Below are positions 12,298-22,372 of a stretch of DNA of 64,000 nucleotides, one piece after another. The notes beneath the pieces are model-generated. The model ran no database searches. It was not told the origin of the DNA and saw nothing but the letters and a program-made list of their open reading frames with translations. Numbering within the stretch: position 1 is the first letter of the stretch; each line of letters starts with the position of its first letter. Source of the DNA: Serpula lacrymans var. lacrymans S7.9 (lineage: Eukaryota; Basidiomycota; Agaricomycetes; Boletales; Serpulaceae); NCBI RefSeq assembly GCF_000218685.1, contig NW_006763296.1, positions 1,168,715 through 1,232,714 on the forward strand, in the 5' to 3' direction. A program made the position numbers and the translations under genes.

Positions 12298-14191
12298 ATG
12301 GCTGCATCACTTCGTTCTGTTTTTGTAAGCCCAGCGTTATTGAAACTATATTCAGTTATGTCTGACTTCTTTTTCATCAGTCACGTTCCCCTTTCGCTGC
12401 ACGAACGGCCTTCCATTCGGCCCGATTTTCTTCGACGGTGTCAAAACAACCTACCCTTAAAGAACGACTATCTGAGCTTATTCCAGCAGAAATAGAAAAT
12501 GTATGTTTGATCATGTCTTAATTCGGCAGATTCTGATTCAACCATCACAGGTAAAACGTATACGAGCGGAGCATGGTAAAAAAACATTCGGTCCTGTAGC
12601 CGTTGATCAGCTTTACGGGTACATATATTAATTTCAAATCCTACACTCTCACTTACTGACGTTTCGGTATAGAGGGATGAGGGGTCTTCCTGCCTTAATA
12701 TGGGACGGTTCCGTTCTTGACGCAGGTATGATTCACTTTTTTTAGTTTCAGTAATAATGCTAGAGGTTCACTTCACGGTTTGCAGAGGAGGGTATTCGAT
12801 TCCGGGGCAAATCTATCCCTGAATGCCAACACCTACTTCCTAAGGCACCCGGTGGCTCAGAGCCTCTCCCTGAAGGCCTATTTTGGCTTCTTGTGACAGG
12901 TGAAATCCCAACCCAGCAGCAAGTGGAGGAGCTGTCTAAAGACTGGGCTGCTCGGGCGGCCATTCCTGAGTTTGTTGAGGAGATTCTCGACAGGTGTCCA
13001 CCCACCCTTCATCCTATGAGCCAATTCAGTTTGGCTGTCACAGCTGTACGTCTCAAAAATAACTGAAGTTTAGAGAGACTAAGGCCCCACCCTTCATAGC
13101 TCAACCACGATTCTGCATTTGCGAAAGCCTATCAGGACGGAATCTCCAAAAAAGAATACTGGAGTCCTACTTTTGAGGATTGCATGGACCTGTATGTCAT
13201 TTCACCCTGTAATGGTATTCTTTCACAAACATCACGCATTTAGTATCGCGAAGCTTCCTAACATCGCTGGTCGCATATACCGCAATGTTTTCGGACAAGG
13301 AAAACTGCCCGCTATCGATCAGGCAAAAGATTACTCTCATAATCTCGCAGCTTTACTTGGTTTTGGCGATAACGAAGCATTTGTAGAGCTTCTGCGTCTT
13401 TATATTACCATACACAGGTATATCCTTTTTCTAACCTGCTCTAGCAAAGAAAAATGTTTAATTGGTCCTAACAGTGATCATGAAGGTGGGAACGTGTCTG
13501 CTCATACGGGCAAGCTTGTAGGCTCTGCCCTTTCAGACCCGTTCCTTGCTTTTGGTGCTTCTCTTAATGGTTTAGCTGGACCATTGCACGGCCTAGCTAA
13601 CCAGGAAGTCCTCATCTGGCTGAGAAAGATGCAGGATAAGATTGGTGAGAATGCCAGCGATGAAGCTGTCAAAGACTACGTATGGTCGACTTTGAAAGGT
13701 GGTCAGGTAGTGCCCGGTTATGGCCACGCAGTCTTGCGTAAAACTGATCCTCGGTATACCGCTCAACGAGAATTTGCGATGAAGCACTTGCCAGATGATC
13801 CTCTCTTCAAGCTCGTGGGTCAGATATATAATGTTGTCCCTGATATATTGTTACAGGTAATACACATTGACTACCCTGATTTCCAATTAATCGACCTTTC
13901 CCCTTTAGGCAGGCAAAGCCAAGAACCCTTGGCCTAATGTTGATGCTCACTCCGGTGTTTTGCTAACGCACTACGGACTGACGCAAATGCAGTTCTACAC
14001 AGTTTTGTTTGGAGTGTCCCGTGCCTTTGGAGTCGCTGCACAATTAATATGGGATCGTGGACTGGGTGCTCGTGAGTGGTCAAAATAATCTTGTGTGTGT
14101 CCCACCTAACAGGAGTTGTATAGCTCTCGAACGTCCCAAATCTTATTCCAGTTCTGCGATTGAAATGATGTTCAAGGATAAGCAGGCGTAG
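12298..14191 (+). CDS. CIT1: citrate synthase, mitochondrial
   Basis: Condenses acetyl-CoA and oxaloacetate to citrate. A short first exon (MAASLRSVF) joins to [20 protein letters not shown], a clear Arg/Ser/Ala-rich mitochondrial presequence. The core follows with [65 protein letters not shown] (catalytic His region), [16 protein letters not shown] (catalytic His), [17 protein letters not shown] (catalytic His) and [10 protein letters not shown] (catalytic Asp type). The C-terminus MFKDKQA lacks a peroxisomal SKL-type signal. At least nine introns. Mitochondrial localisation is inferred from the presequence; gene-family number is unknown. Confidence 0.94.
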
Positions 14192-14663
14192 CTGTTTACA
14201 TGAATGGCTGGATAGACACCGCTCTTTCAAATAAAATAATACTTCCTACTTTATTTTGTTGAAGCTATGAGTAATGGAGAGAGATTTATATACTGCCACA
14301 TGATGGGCCAGCGTGGACAGAAATACAAAGCGTGAGGGGTTGCTGGATAAATGGAGGGAGGAGCCAGTCTCGATCCAGACGTTTCGGGAAGTCGCGGGAC
14401 AACCCGCTCTAGGCACTACCCAATCGTAGCGGCGCGCTTGCGCCAGTCCCCGACTCTATGGTATTCGACATTTGTGTCTAGTAGATAGAAAGGATAAATG
14501 ATGAATTTTAAGCAAGGTTGGGTAAAGATCGGAGGGTCTTTCGGTTCGAAACACGGCCTAAATCCTAGAGTCTCGAGGTGAGCTGAAAACCCAAGAAATT
14601 AGGAGTGCACGACACAAGCAGCGAAGCTCAAACCAACCTGTTAGGAAGTGCAATTTGCTGGGA
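14192..14663. other. intergenic region downstream of citrate synthase
   Basis: No gene recognised. It contains a GC-rich stretch around 14380-14450 (GGCGCGCTTGCGCC is a near-palindrome) but no tRNA-like A and B boxes. Confidence 0.4.
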
Positions 14664-14983
14664 TTATCTTATCGGTGGCATGGTGTACCTTGTAAACGGT
14701 TCCAGCGCCGGAGAAGATTGCAGATATGGGGCTAATATCATTACATGGTTCCTCAGATAGAGGGTGAAAGCCTCGCTAGACCACCTCCCCATGGTTTTGA
14801 CTACGTTGAAAGGTACACCTTGTAGTAAGTATTCAAGTGTGCCACCTATACAAATGCTATGGCCTTTGATGTCCGGTAAGTTTTTGGTGGCGGCTATCGA
14901 AAGAATGCGTTTTGTGAACTCTTTTTTGGAGAGCGGGTGTAGGCCTTTGGGATGTTTCCAAGCAAAGAGATGCGCTTGTGCGT
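14664..14983 (-). pseudogene. C-terminal half of a broken tyrosine-recombinase-like gene
   Basis: The minus-strand frame reads AQAHLFAWKHPKGLHPLSKK, KGHSICIGGTLEYLLQGVPF and KTMGRWSSEAFTLYLRNH. This resembles the C-terminal catalytic domain of the multi-copy phage-integrase-fold (tyrosine recombinase/Crypton-like) proteins of Agaricomycetes. The candidate catalytic Tyr (in LYLR) and the His are present, but the Arg expected in HxxR is Cys (codon 14850-14852; CGT to TGT would explain it). The frame ends at TAA 14664-14666. A Copia element with TSD TGCGT separates it from its upstream half at 21225-21510, and the two halves are one nucleotide out of frame. Family assignment is by recalled motif pattern. 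Confidence 0.72.
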
Positions 14984-15305
14984 TGACAAAACCGGATAAA
15001 CCCGGTCTCTGCTGAAGCAGTCATTGTTCTCCATGGAGCATAGCCACCACTCCATGGAGTCACCATTGTTCTCCTAGGAGTCATTATACTATAGCGAGTA
15101 GCACCTCCGACTATAAGTAGTAGGGGGTTTAGTATAGAAATAGCTCAGTCGTTTCTATAGCCTCTTGGGCAGCGGCTGAGGTATGTTACATTACATTTAT
15201 TAGAGATCACCTTAAACTAACATCCATTGTAGTTTCACATAGGTAAATAATAAAGTCGTTTCTATAGCCTCTTGGGCAGCGGCTGAGTTTCACATAGTTT
15301 TATTA
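14984..15305 (+). repeat. Copia 5' LTR with intron-like insertion and internal duplication
   Basis: It begins TGACAAAACCGG and ends TTTTATTA. Compared with the 3' LTR it carries 107 extra bases at 15181-15287. These comprise a 52-nt GT...AG segment (15181-15232), a 22-nt link, and a second copy (15255-15287) of the 33-nt segment found at 15148-15180. It lacks a 20-nt stretch that the 3' LTR has near 21086-21106. Confidence 0.88.
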
Positions 15306-16265
15306 GGTTATGAGCCCTGGTGCGCAAAAGCTATGCAGGAAATAATTCTTATTAGAAACGGCAACCTCGGAACCATGACCACAGCACACGATACATCCAC
15401 ATGTCCAGTTCTCACTGGACCCAACAATTTTCAGATATGGAAACTCCGGATCATCTCAAAGCTATGTTGGGAAAAAGTTCTCCGGGTTGTTACTGGAGAG
15501 GAGCTCAAGCCCTCACCAGGAAAACCTACCTCCTCGGAGGATCCTGAAATCACCTGGATACTTAAGGATGAGAAGGCACATGGAATCATTCAGGACCACA
15601 TCTCTGATGCCCTCCTAATGAGGACTGGAGACCTCACCAGCTCCAAGGAGTTATTTGATAAACTTGTCTCACTCCATCAGACGTCCAACATTGCCTCGGC
15701 CTTCTATTCATTCCAGCAACTCACCAAATTGTCCTGGGATGGGACATCACCTATCCAGGACCACATTGCAAAAATCCGGACAATTGATTCACACCTCTCC
15801 GGAATGAAACTAGGAGTTGATACCAAACTCATAGCCTTCGCTCTTCTCCAATCTCTCCCATGCACTCTTGAATGGCAAATATTTCAGTCATTAGTAATCA
15901 ACATGATTGAAGAAAATAAACTTACCTTTGATGCAGTTGAGATCTGGATCACTGCAGAAGTTGCACGACAGTCAGGGAAGGCCCCTGGAGGTTCCGAATC
16001 AGCACTCAAATCCGAGGAGAAGTGGTGTGACTTCCACACAGCTAAATCACACAACACCTTGGAGAGTTGAACACTTCAGTCAGCTGGAAAAGGTCAAAGG
16101 AAGAAGGGAAAGGAAAGACACAAAGATAAAGGAAAAGAGAAGGGAAAGGCAAATACGGCGGAGCAATCATCTGAATCTGACTCCGAGGAGGAACAGAGTC
16201 ATATTGCATTGGAACATGTACATATTTCCAAGCCCCTTGCTAAACGCATTCAAGCTTACCTTGTG

Positions 16266-16827
16266 TGTTAGAATATACTCTGACATACCAATACTCCATA
16301 GGATAATACCTCTGATTTGTATGCCAGCCCAGTATGCAGCAGCTATTCTGTGTAAGACATCTGTGGTTGCATGTCATGTTTAAGATCCTACATTGTATAA
16401 ACTTGGCCATATAGCTCAATTGGTAGAGCAACTGGCATGTATCCAGAAGATTCCAGGTTCAATCCCTGGTCTGGTCATTATCCAATTTTATCATGTTCAA
16501 TTGAGAACTTCTGGGAAGTGTCTAGCCACTTGCTGAGAGCTAACAGGGACAGAACTAGAGTCCAGTATGAGTAACTATATTATCAGAGAGTACAGAATGT
16601 GTACAGTACCTAGAGTCCAGTATGAGTAACTAAAGAATAGGAATACTGGACTCTGCAATACTAGTTCGAAGTTTTGTAAACAAAGGTAAACAAATCAGCC
16701 ACAAAGGCGAAATTATAGAATGCTCAGTGAATACTGAACAATACAGCAAAAGGAATAAAGAGGAAAGTGATTTAGAAAGAAGGGAAAATAGATAGCACAA
16801 CTAGGTGCAGAATCACCAAAACTAACA
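16266..16827 (+). repeat. solo LTR (second family) inside Copia gag-pol, TSD TTGTG
   Basis: A 562-bp insertion beginning TGTTAG and ending CTAACA, flanked by the direct repeat TTGTG (16261-16265 and 16828-16832). TG...CA ends plus a 5-bp TSD fit a solo LTR. Its 3' part (from GGAAGTGTCT, about 16512) is repeated at 62067-62311. It contains a tRNA-like sequence at 16405-16477. No coding sequence. A non-LTR small element is the alternative, but the ends favour an LTR. Confidence 0.82.
16405..16477 (+). tRNA. tRNA-like sequence, anticodon position TGT (Thr-like), probably a pseudogene
   Basis: A 73-nt sequence that folds as a full cloverleaf with canonical numbering. The acceptor stem GGCCATA pairs with TCTGGTC (one mismatch, one GT pair), the D stem is GCTC/GAGC, the anticodon stem CTGG/CCAG (plus an A-A mismatch) and the T stem CCAGG/CCTGG is perfect. 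A box TAGCTCAATTGG and B box GGTTCAATCCC are intact. Position 33, almost always U, is A. The three bases at 34-36 are TGT. It lies inside an LTR, so it may be a tRNA pseudogene or a SINE-type promoter head rather than a working tRNA. Confidence 0.6.
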
Positions 16828-19800
16828 TTGTGTTGGAACCCGATAAGACCAAAACAACAATCATCATTGACTCCGGAGCAACATCTCACATGGTCCCTCA
16901 CCGCTCCTGGTTTGAGCCAGGAACATACCATGTTCTGAATCCTCCGAGGACAATCAGTTTTGGGGATGAATCCTCTGTAAATGCCATTGGAATTGGAACT
17001 GTAATCCTACAAGCAACTGTTGGCAAAAAGGACTACAATATCGCACTGTTGAATGTCTTACTTGTGCCAAACTTCACTTTAGCACTTGTCTCTGTCCACA
17101 AATTGTCTAAAACGGGGTTATCAACACTTTTTCCAGCAGGGTCAAATGCTTGTGAAGTTCGGAAAAAGAAGGAACTTATCCTCACTGCCTTACACAAGCG
17201 AGGACTTTATCACATCCAAGCAAAACCCGAAATCAACCCAGAGTCAGCTTTTGCAGCAGTAGATGTAAATTCATTGCACAGGAGAATGGGACACATTGGA
17301 ATGGACCACTTGCAATGAATGGTTACAAAAGGACAGCTCCAGGACATAGACACCCTTACCGGAACCCTGGAGTTTTGTGAACCTTGTGCTTTAGGAAAGA
17401 TGAAGAAATTACCTTTCAAGTCCACTGGAGGAAACCGGGCCAAGCGCCCCATACAAATTGTGCACACAGACGTTGGAGGACCAATCAAACCAACTTCCAG
17501 GGAGGGTTTTTGGTACTGGATTATCATTGTAGATGATTCCTCCAAATTTCCATGGATACATTTCCTAAAACATAAAAGTGAAGCACTGGAATGATACAAG
17601 CAATGGAAAGAAGATGTCCAAACATTCTTCCAGACTCATTTGGGGGAAGAAAACTTCACTCCACTGTACACAGAATTCCTCTGGAGCAATGGGGGAGGAG
17701 AATATACTGGCAATGCATTCAAAAATCAACTCCGAGGAGATGGTGTCATCCAAGAAACTACAGCTGCAGATACTCCAGAACAAAATGGCATTGCAGAACG
17801 CATGAATCAGACATTGGCTACATTAGCAACCACTATGCTCCATGATTCCAAGCTCCCAAAGTCATTTTGGGTAGATGCCATGCAAACAGCTGCATATATC
17901 ACAGCACGCAGCGCAGCATCAGGACTCCATGGAAAGACCCCATATGAAATACTGTTTAAAAGGAGAGTTGATCCAACTTTATTTTGCCCTTTTGGATGCC
18001 AAGCATATGCCTTGATTCCAAAAGACAAAAGGCAAGGGAAGTTTTACTCCAAGGGGTGCAAAGCCATAATGATTGGCTACACACATGGAAAGCAAGCCTA
18101 CAAACTCCTAGACACTGAAAAACGAACTGTGTTTTCCAGTCGGCATGTCATATTCAATGAATCCGGAAAGGTACAAAAGAACAACACTGCTCCATGGAAC
18201 ACAGACACTAGCACAGATTAGTGGGAGGGACTCATTCCAGAGAATGCTCACTATCCAGACCAAAATACATTGGAGGAGGATGATCCTGACCCTCGGATCC
18301 GAGATCCAAATGAATTGCAAATGGAACCACATCTTCAAGGAGATGTTCCACAAGCAATAGAACTATATCAGCATGAAGATGTTCCGAGAGCAGTGGGGCA
18401 ACGCCTCCGTGGAGACGTTTCAAGAGCAGTGGGAGCACCTGATCAACTAAGACACCCTCCACAACAGTTTCTACAACCGAGACCTGAACACTAGCCATCT
18501 TCAGAATGGAAACCCAAAGTAGAGTCACGGTCAGTGGGAGGACAGCCCCTCAACATACAGCCAGCTGATATGGAAACAGTCCGAATACAGCTAGACAGCC
18601 TGTCCATTGGATCAGCTTTTGGAAGGCATACAACACCTCCGAGGAGTCATCCAACGCCTCTGAGGAGTGATTCAACACCTTCAGGAGTGAGTGGGGCAAC
18701 ACACACACAAATGTGTCTACTCCCTGAAGTACCTGCACAAGTTCCTAAAAGAGCAGTCATGCCTGCTGAAGTCCTAGGAGTACGCAGAAGCAGTCGCCAG
18801 ACCCGTCCTGCAGACAAAAACCGAGATTATCAAAGGACTCTAGATGAGGAACAGTCTCGAAAAGAGCAGCATGACAACTCCATGGAGAAACCTAACACTC
18901 CTGAGGTTCATGAAGAAACATCTGATACAGAGGAGACATTCTTTGCTGGAATAGCAAGTACTGGTCCATCTAACACAGACCTTCCAAGGACACTAAAGGA
19001 AGCCTTATCACGTCCGGATGGAGAATTATGGAAGTCTGCCTTGGAGGAGGAACTCCTAAGTCTCAATAATAATGCAGTATATGACACTGTTCCACTTCCG
19101 AAGGGAGTGAAACCCATTACATCAAAACCTGTGTTCCGGATTAAGTTTGATCAAAACGGAAACATTGAGAGATACAAACTCTGGATTGTTGCACGAGGTT
19201 TTACTCAAAGGGAGGGGATTGATTACCAGGAGGTTTTTGCTCTGGTTGCAAACTTAGAGTCAATCCAAATTATTCTAGCCCTGGCAGCAAAGTACGACCT
19301 AGAACTTGATCAAATGGATGTATCCACAGCTTATCTCAATGGAGAACTTGAAGAAGAACTGTACATGCTTCCTCCAGGGGGTGTTTTTATCCAACCTGGA
19401 TACTGCTGGAGATTGAAGAAATCCATCTATGGGTTAAAACAAGCTGGTCGTACATGGAACAAAACTTTTGATCGCAAGCTCCAGGAGCTCGGCTTCACAA
19501 GACTAAATGCAGAAACATGTCTCTATGTATTCCGGGACAACAAACAAATATGATTTGTTGTTGTCTATGTAGATGACCTCCTCTTAAGAGCTTCATCCTG
19601 AAAGTTCATGGATATCACAAAAGCCAAACTTGAATCCATATTCAAAATGCGGGACCTTGGAAAAGCAAAATACATCCTCAGAATAGAAATCCAACGTGAT
19701 TGTTCAAACAAAACAATATCTCTATTGCAACGCCATTATATTGACACAGTCCTGGAGCGTACTAGAATGAAGAACTGCAAACCAGTATGGACACCAATGG

Positions 19801-19878
19801 CCCATGGATCAAAACTCCTCACAAATGCTCCAGGGGAAGATATTGTGCAACACGAGATGCATATTAAAGGGCGTCAAG

Positions 19879-20296
19879 TGTTACAATAACACAATTTTCG
19901 GACCTTTCCTTCTTTTTCATTCTCCGCTTTAAAGTTGTACACTTTAGCTTTCACACATGGTGCCACGCGGCACTTCCCCTTTTGTTCAAAACTCCTCTTT
20001 CTCGCGCCGCATTGCCTTCTTCTTATTTTTAGATTCAACTCTCTCATACAGTGGAGCTGGTCATGCGGGCTAGGCCCCATGACAATATCAGCCACTAACT
20101 TTATCAACTGTACAGTACATAAGTACAAACATTCTTCATTACTATATATACCCCAATAGATCCAGGAGACTACTTAGCGAGTCCTCCTGTTGTTTACCAA
20201 CAAACTCTCTGCAGCTTAAGGGGTAACCACTCCCCGTTCACTACCTTTATAGTGTGTTCCTGTGTGCGCCAGAGTAACTAACTCTTGGTTGTTACA
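19879..20296 (+). repeat. solo Gypsy LTR inside Copia pol, TSD TCAAG
   Basis: A 418-bp LTR of the same family as the Gypsy at 55809-62066. It begins TGTTACAATAACACAATTTT, contains TATATATACCCCAATAGAT, and ends CTCTTGGTTGTTACA. The target duplication TCAAG lies at 19874-19878 and 20297-20301. It interrupts the Copia pol frame between RT and RNase H, so it is younger than the Copia insertion. Confidence 0.93.
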
Positions 20297-20989
20297 TCAA
20301 GTGTCATACCTCTCAATTGTAGGCTCCCTCATGTATGCCATGCTCAGAACCTGCCCAGACATTGCCTATGTTGTTGGAATACTAAGCAGACATAGCTCAG
20401 CTCCAAGGAGCCATCACTGGGAAGCTGCAAAATGTGTCCTCCGATATCTGAAAGCAACCAAGGACATGGAACTACGATATAATGGCACAGATGTCTCCAT
20501 GGACATGGATTTCTATGGATATTTGGATGCAGATTGGTCTGGAGACCCAGACACGTCTCGATCAACATCAGGCTTTGCTTTTATCACCATCCGAGGGAGC
20601 AATCTCCTGGACAAGCAAAAGGCAAAACATGGTAGCTTTATCCTCCACGGAGTCAGAGTACATTGGATTGAGCAATGCTGGACAACACTTTGCATGGCTT
20701 CGGACATTTTTTGAAGAAATTGGACATGCTCAAAATAGACTACAACATTGCACTGTGACAATCAAGCAGCTATTATTCTTACACGAGATCCACAGTTCCG
20801 TGCTCGCACAAAACACATTCAACGGAAATATCATTTTATCCGAGATGACTTAGTATCAAAGCCAGAGGCAGTAATCAGATATGTTCCTACAGGAGATATG
20901 GTTGCCGACATTCTCACTAAACCCCTCACTCACAAAAAACACTGGAAATTCTCTAAAGCTATGGGACTACGGTTGCACTCAAGTGGGAG

Positions 20990-21224
20990 TGAAAAAACCG
21001 GATAAACCTGGTCTCTGCTGAAGCAGCCATTGTTCTCTATAGAGCATAGCCACCACTCCATGGAGTCACCATTGTTCTCCTAGGAGCACAATTGTACTTC
21101 TAGGAGTCATTATACTATAGCGAGTAGCACCTCCGACTATAAGTAGTAGGGGGTTTAGTATAGAAATAGCTCAGTCGTTTCTATAGCCTCTTGGGCAGCG
21201 GCTGAGTTTCACATAGTTTTATTA
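20990..21224 (+). repeat. Copia 3' LTR
   Basis: 235 bp, beginning TGAAAAAACCGG directly after the polypurine tract and ending TTTTATTA before TSD TGCGT. It contains a single copy of the 33-nt segment duplicated in the 5' LTR (21175-21206), followed directly by TTTCACATAG. Confidence 0.9.
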
Positions 21225-21510
21225 TGCGTATGCTTTGTTGACTCAGATGTGGTTTGAGAGCTTTCTTTGGGTCTGAAAGATTGTCTTGAGTCACCCATTG
21301 TGCATCTTCTCCCTCGGTTGGAGATGATTTTGTGGATGGGATGTGAAATTTGGTCACTTGAAGGTTATTTCTATCTCTTACTTTGGAGATGTTTGCGCTG
21401 GTTACATGTTTATTGGGATTAAATTCCTTGATGGTGGGAACTGTGAATTCTTCGAGTCTGGCAACGGAGTAGAAGACTGTGGTTAGGCATGCGTAAACTG
21501 CGGCATCTAG
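21225..21510 (-). pseudogene. upstream half of the broken tyrosine-recombinase-like gene
   Basis: Minus-strand frame containing AAVYACLTTVFYSVARLEEF, TVPTIKEFNPNKHVT, VTKFHIPSTKSSPTEGEDAQ and SDPKKALKPHL. This matches the region that precedes the HLFAW segment in the Agaricomycete recombinase-like family, continued at 14983-14664 on the other side of the Copia element. A one-base frame difference at the junction and an LTR remnant just upstream (21511 on) show that the gene is dead. The true N-terminus is not visible in the window. Confidence 0.68.
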
Positions 21511-21705
21511 TGTTACAACCAAGAGTTTAGTTACTTAACTTAGGATAGGACCAAGTTAGTTGTGGGTAAACAACAGGAGGACTCGCTGAAGAGTCTCCTT
21601 GATCTATTGGGGTATATATATACTACAGTTTGTTTGTACACGTGTACTGTACAGTTAATGGAGGCAGTGGCTGATGATGTCATGGGGCACAGCCTGTGTA
21701 ACCAG
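21511..21705 (-). repeat. truncated, diverged Gypsy LTR fragment
   Basis: It starts TGTTACAACCAAGAG and carries the family landmarks in reverse orientation (GGAGGACTCGCTGAAGAGTC, ATCTATTGGGGTATATATAT, GATGATGTCATGGGGC). Homology fades near 21705, so the U3 end is missing. More diverged than the other copies, hence probably older. Confidence 0.8.
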
Positions 21706-21817
21706 CCACTTCAGGCAGCCAAAGTTTTAGGGCTCTTAGCTTGATCATAATCTCCAAACCTATGGGGCTAGTAGCTCCCTGGAGCATGGTATACTGTGGT
21801 ACACTTTCAAGTCAGGT

Positions 21818-21957
21818 GGGATATCCCAGAACATAGGCCGGGATATCCCAGAGCATATGGGATGTCCCAGAAATGTTGACTGGGATAATCCATGAGTGCT
21901 GGGATAACCTGTGAGTGCCGGGATAACCCATGAGTGTTGGGATATCCCAGATAGATG
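21818..21957. repeat. minisatellite of GGGATAWCCC-type units
   Basis: About seven imperfect units of roughly 18-22 bp built on the palindromic cores GGGATATCCC, GGGATGTCCC and GGGATAACCC, with linkers such as CATGAGTGC. Confidence 0.75.
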
Positions 21958-22011
21958 AATAAAATGATTATGTATATATACAATGCTAAAGGTGGAAATC
22001 TCAATATATTG

Positions 22012-22372
22012 TAGAGCATATGGGCTTGTCAACAACATGTTATGATGTTGCTTACAATGTTTGTATGTGGTTTTCTCACAAATTAACTATTAGTGTTTTG
22101 GCCTACAAGTAACCTATGAAGTTTGTATATGAATAATACAGCAAATTTTGCAAGTTTTGATATGTTATAGAGCCTATAGGGTTGTCAACAAAATATTATA
22201 ACATTGCTTATAAAGTTTGTAAGTGGTTTTCTCAGAAATCAACAATTAGTGTTTTGGCCTATAAATGATCTATAGAGTTTGTGTATGAAAATTGTAGTAA
22301 GTTTTGCAAGTTTTGATATGTTGTAGAGTATATAGGGTTGTCAACAAAATGTTATAACATTGCTTACAAAAG
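22012..22372. repeat. 156-bp tandem repeat, about 2.3 copies
   Basis: Units start at TAGAG near 22012, 22168 and 22324, giving a regular 156-bp period. Conserved pieces include TTGTCAACAA, GTGGTTTTCTCA, TTAGTGTTTTGGCCTA and GCAAGTTTTGATATG. AT-rich, no coding potential seen. Confidence 0.85.

Larger units (their letters stand above)
15333..21005 (+). pseudogene. Copia gag-pol, inactivated
   Basis: One reading frame (ATG 15333, or 15375 giving MTTAHDTSTCPVLTGPNNFQ) covers gag, a degenerate zinc knuckle (WCDFHTAKSH), protease (TTIIIDSGATSHMV, about 16857), integrase (HRRMGHIGMDHL, CEPCALGK, VHTDVGGPI, NGGGEYTG, NGIAERMNQ), RT (FDQNGNIERYK, DQMDVSTAYLNGEL, YVDDLLLRAS) and RNase H (YLDADWSG, LSSTESEYIGL, HCDNQAA, KHIQRKYHFIRD). 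In-frame stops: TGA 16066, 17316, 17592, 19551, 19599 and TAG 18219, 18492; a frameshift lies near 20600-20630. The integrase motif normally SDNGGE reads SNGGGE, so the second catalytic Asp is lost. The RT YVDD is retained. Removing the insertion at 16266-16832 restores the frame across QAYL to VLEPDKTK. Confidence 0.9.
14984..21224 (+). mobile_element. Ty1/Copia LTR retrotransposon, degenerate, with two nested insertions
   Basis: Complete structure: 5' LTR 14984-15305, primer-binding region beginning GGTTATGAGCCC at 15306, gag-pol in Copia order (gag, protease, integrase, RT, RNase H), polypurine tract AAGTGGGAG 20981-20989 and 3' LTR 20990-21224. A 5-bp target duplication TGCGT flanks it (14979-14983 and 21225-21229). 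It inserted into the tyrosine-recombinase gene. It was later hit by an LTR of another family (16266-16827) and a solo Gypsy LTR (19879-20296). Seven in-frame stops show it is dead. Confidence 0.93.

Noticed and set aside
14380..14450. Possible tRNA in the GC-rich stretch after citrate synthase
   Set aside because: No B box (GGTTCRANYCC) and no cloverleaf.
15181..15287. The whole 107-bp LTR difference as one intron
   Set aside because: Possible (GT...GAG), but the 52-nt GT...TAG segment has the branch-site-like ACTAAC near its end and explains the duplicate better.
16405..16477. A functional tRNA-Thr gene
   Set aside because: The fold is good, but A33 replaces the near-invariant U, there are stem mismatches, and it sits inside an LTR; kept as tRNA-like only.
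21818..22372. CRISPR-like array
   Set aside because: Eukaryotic context, irregular spacing in the minisatellite and no unique spacers in the 156-bp repeat.
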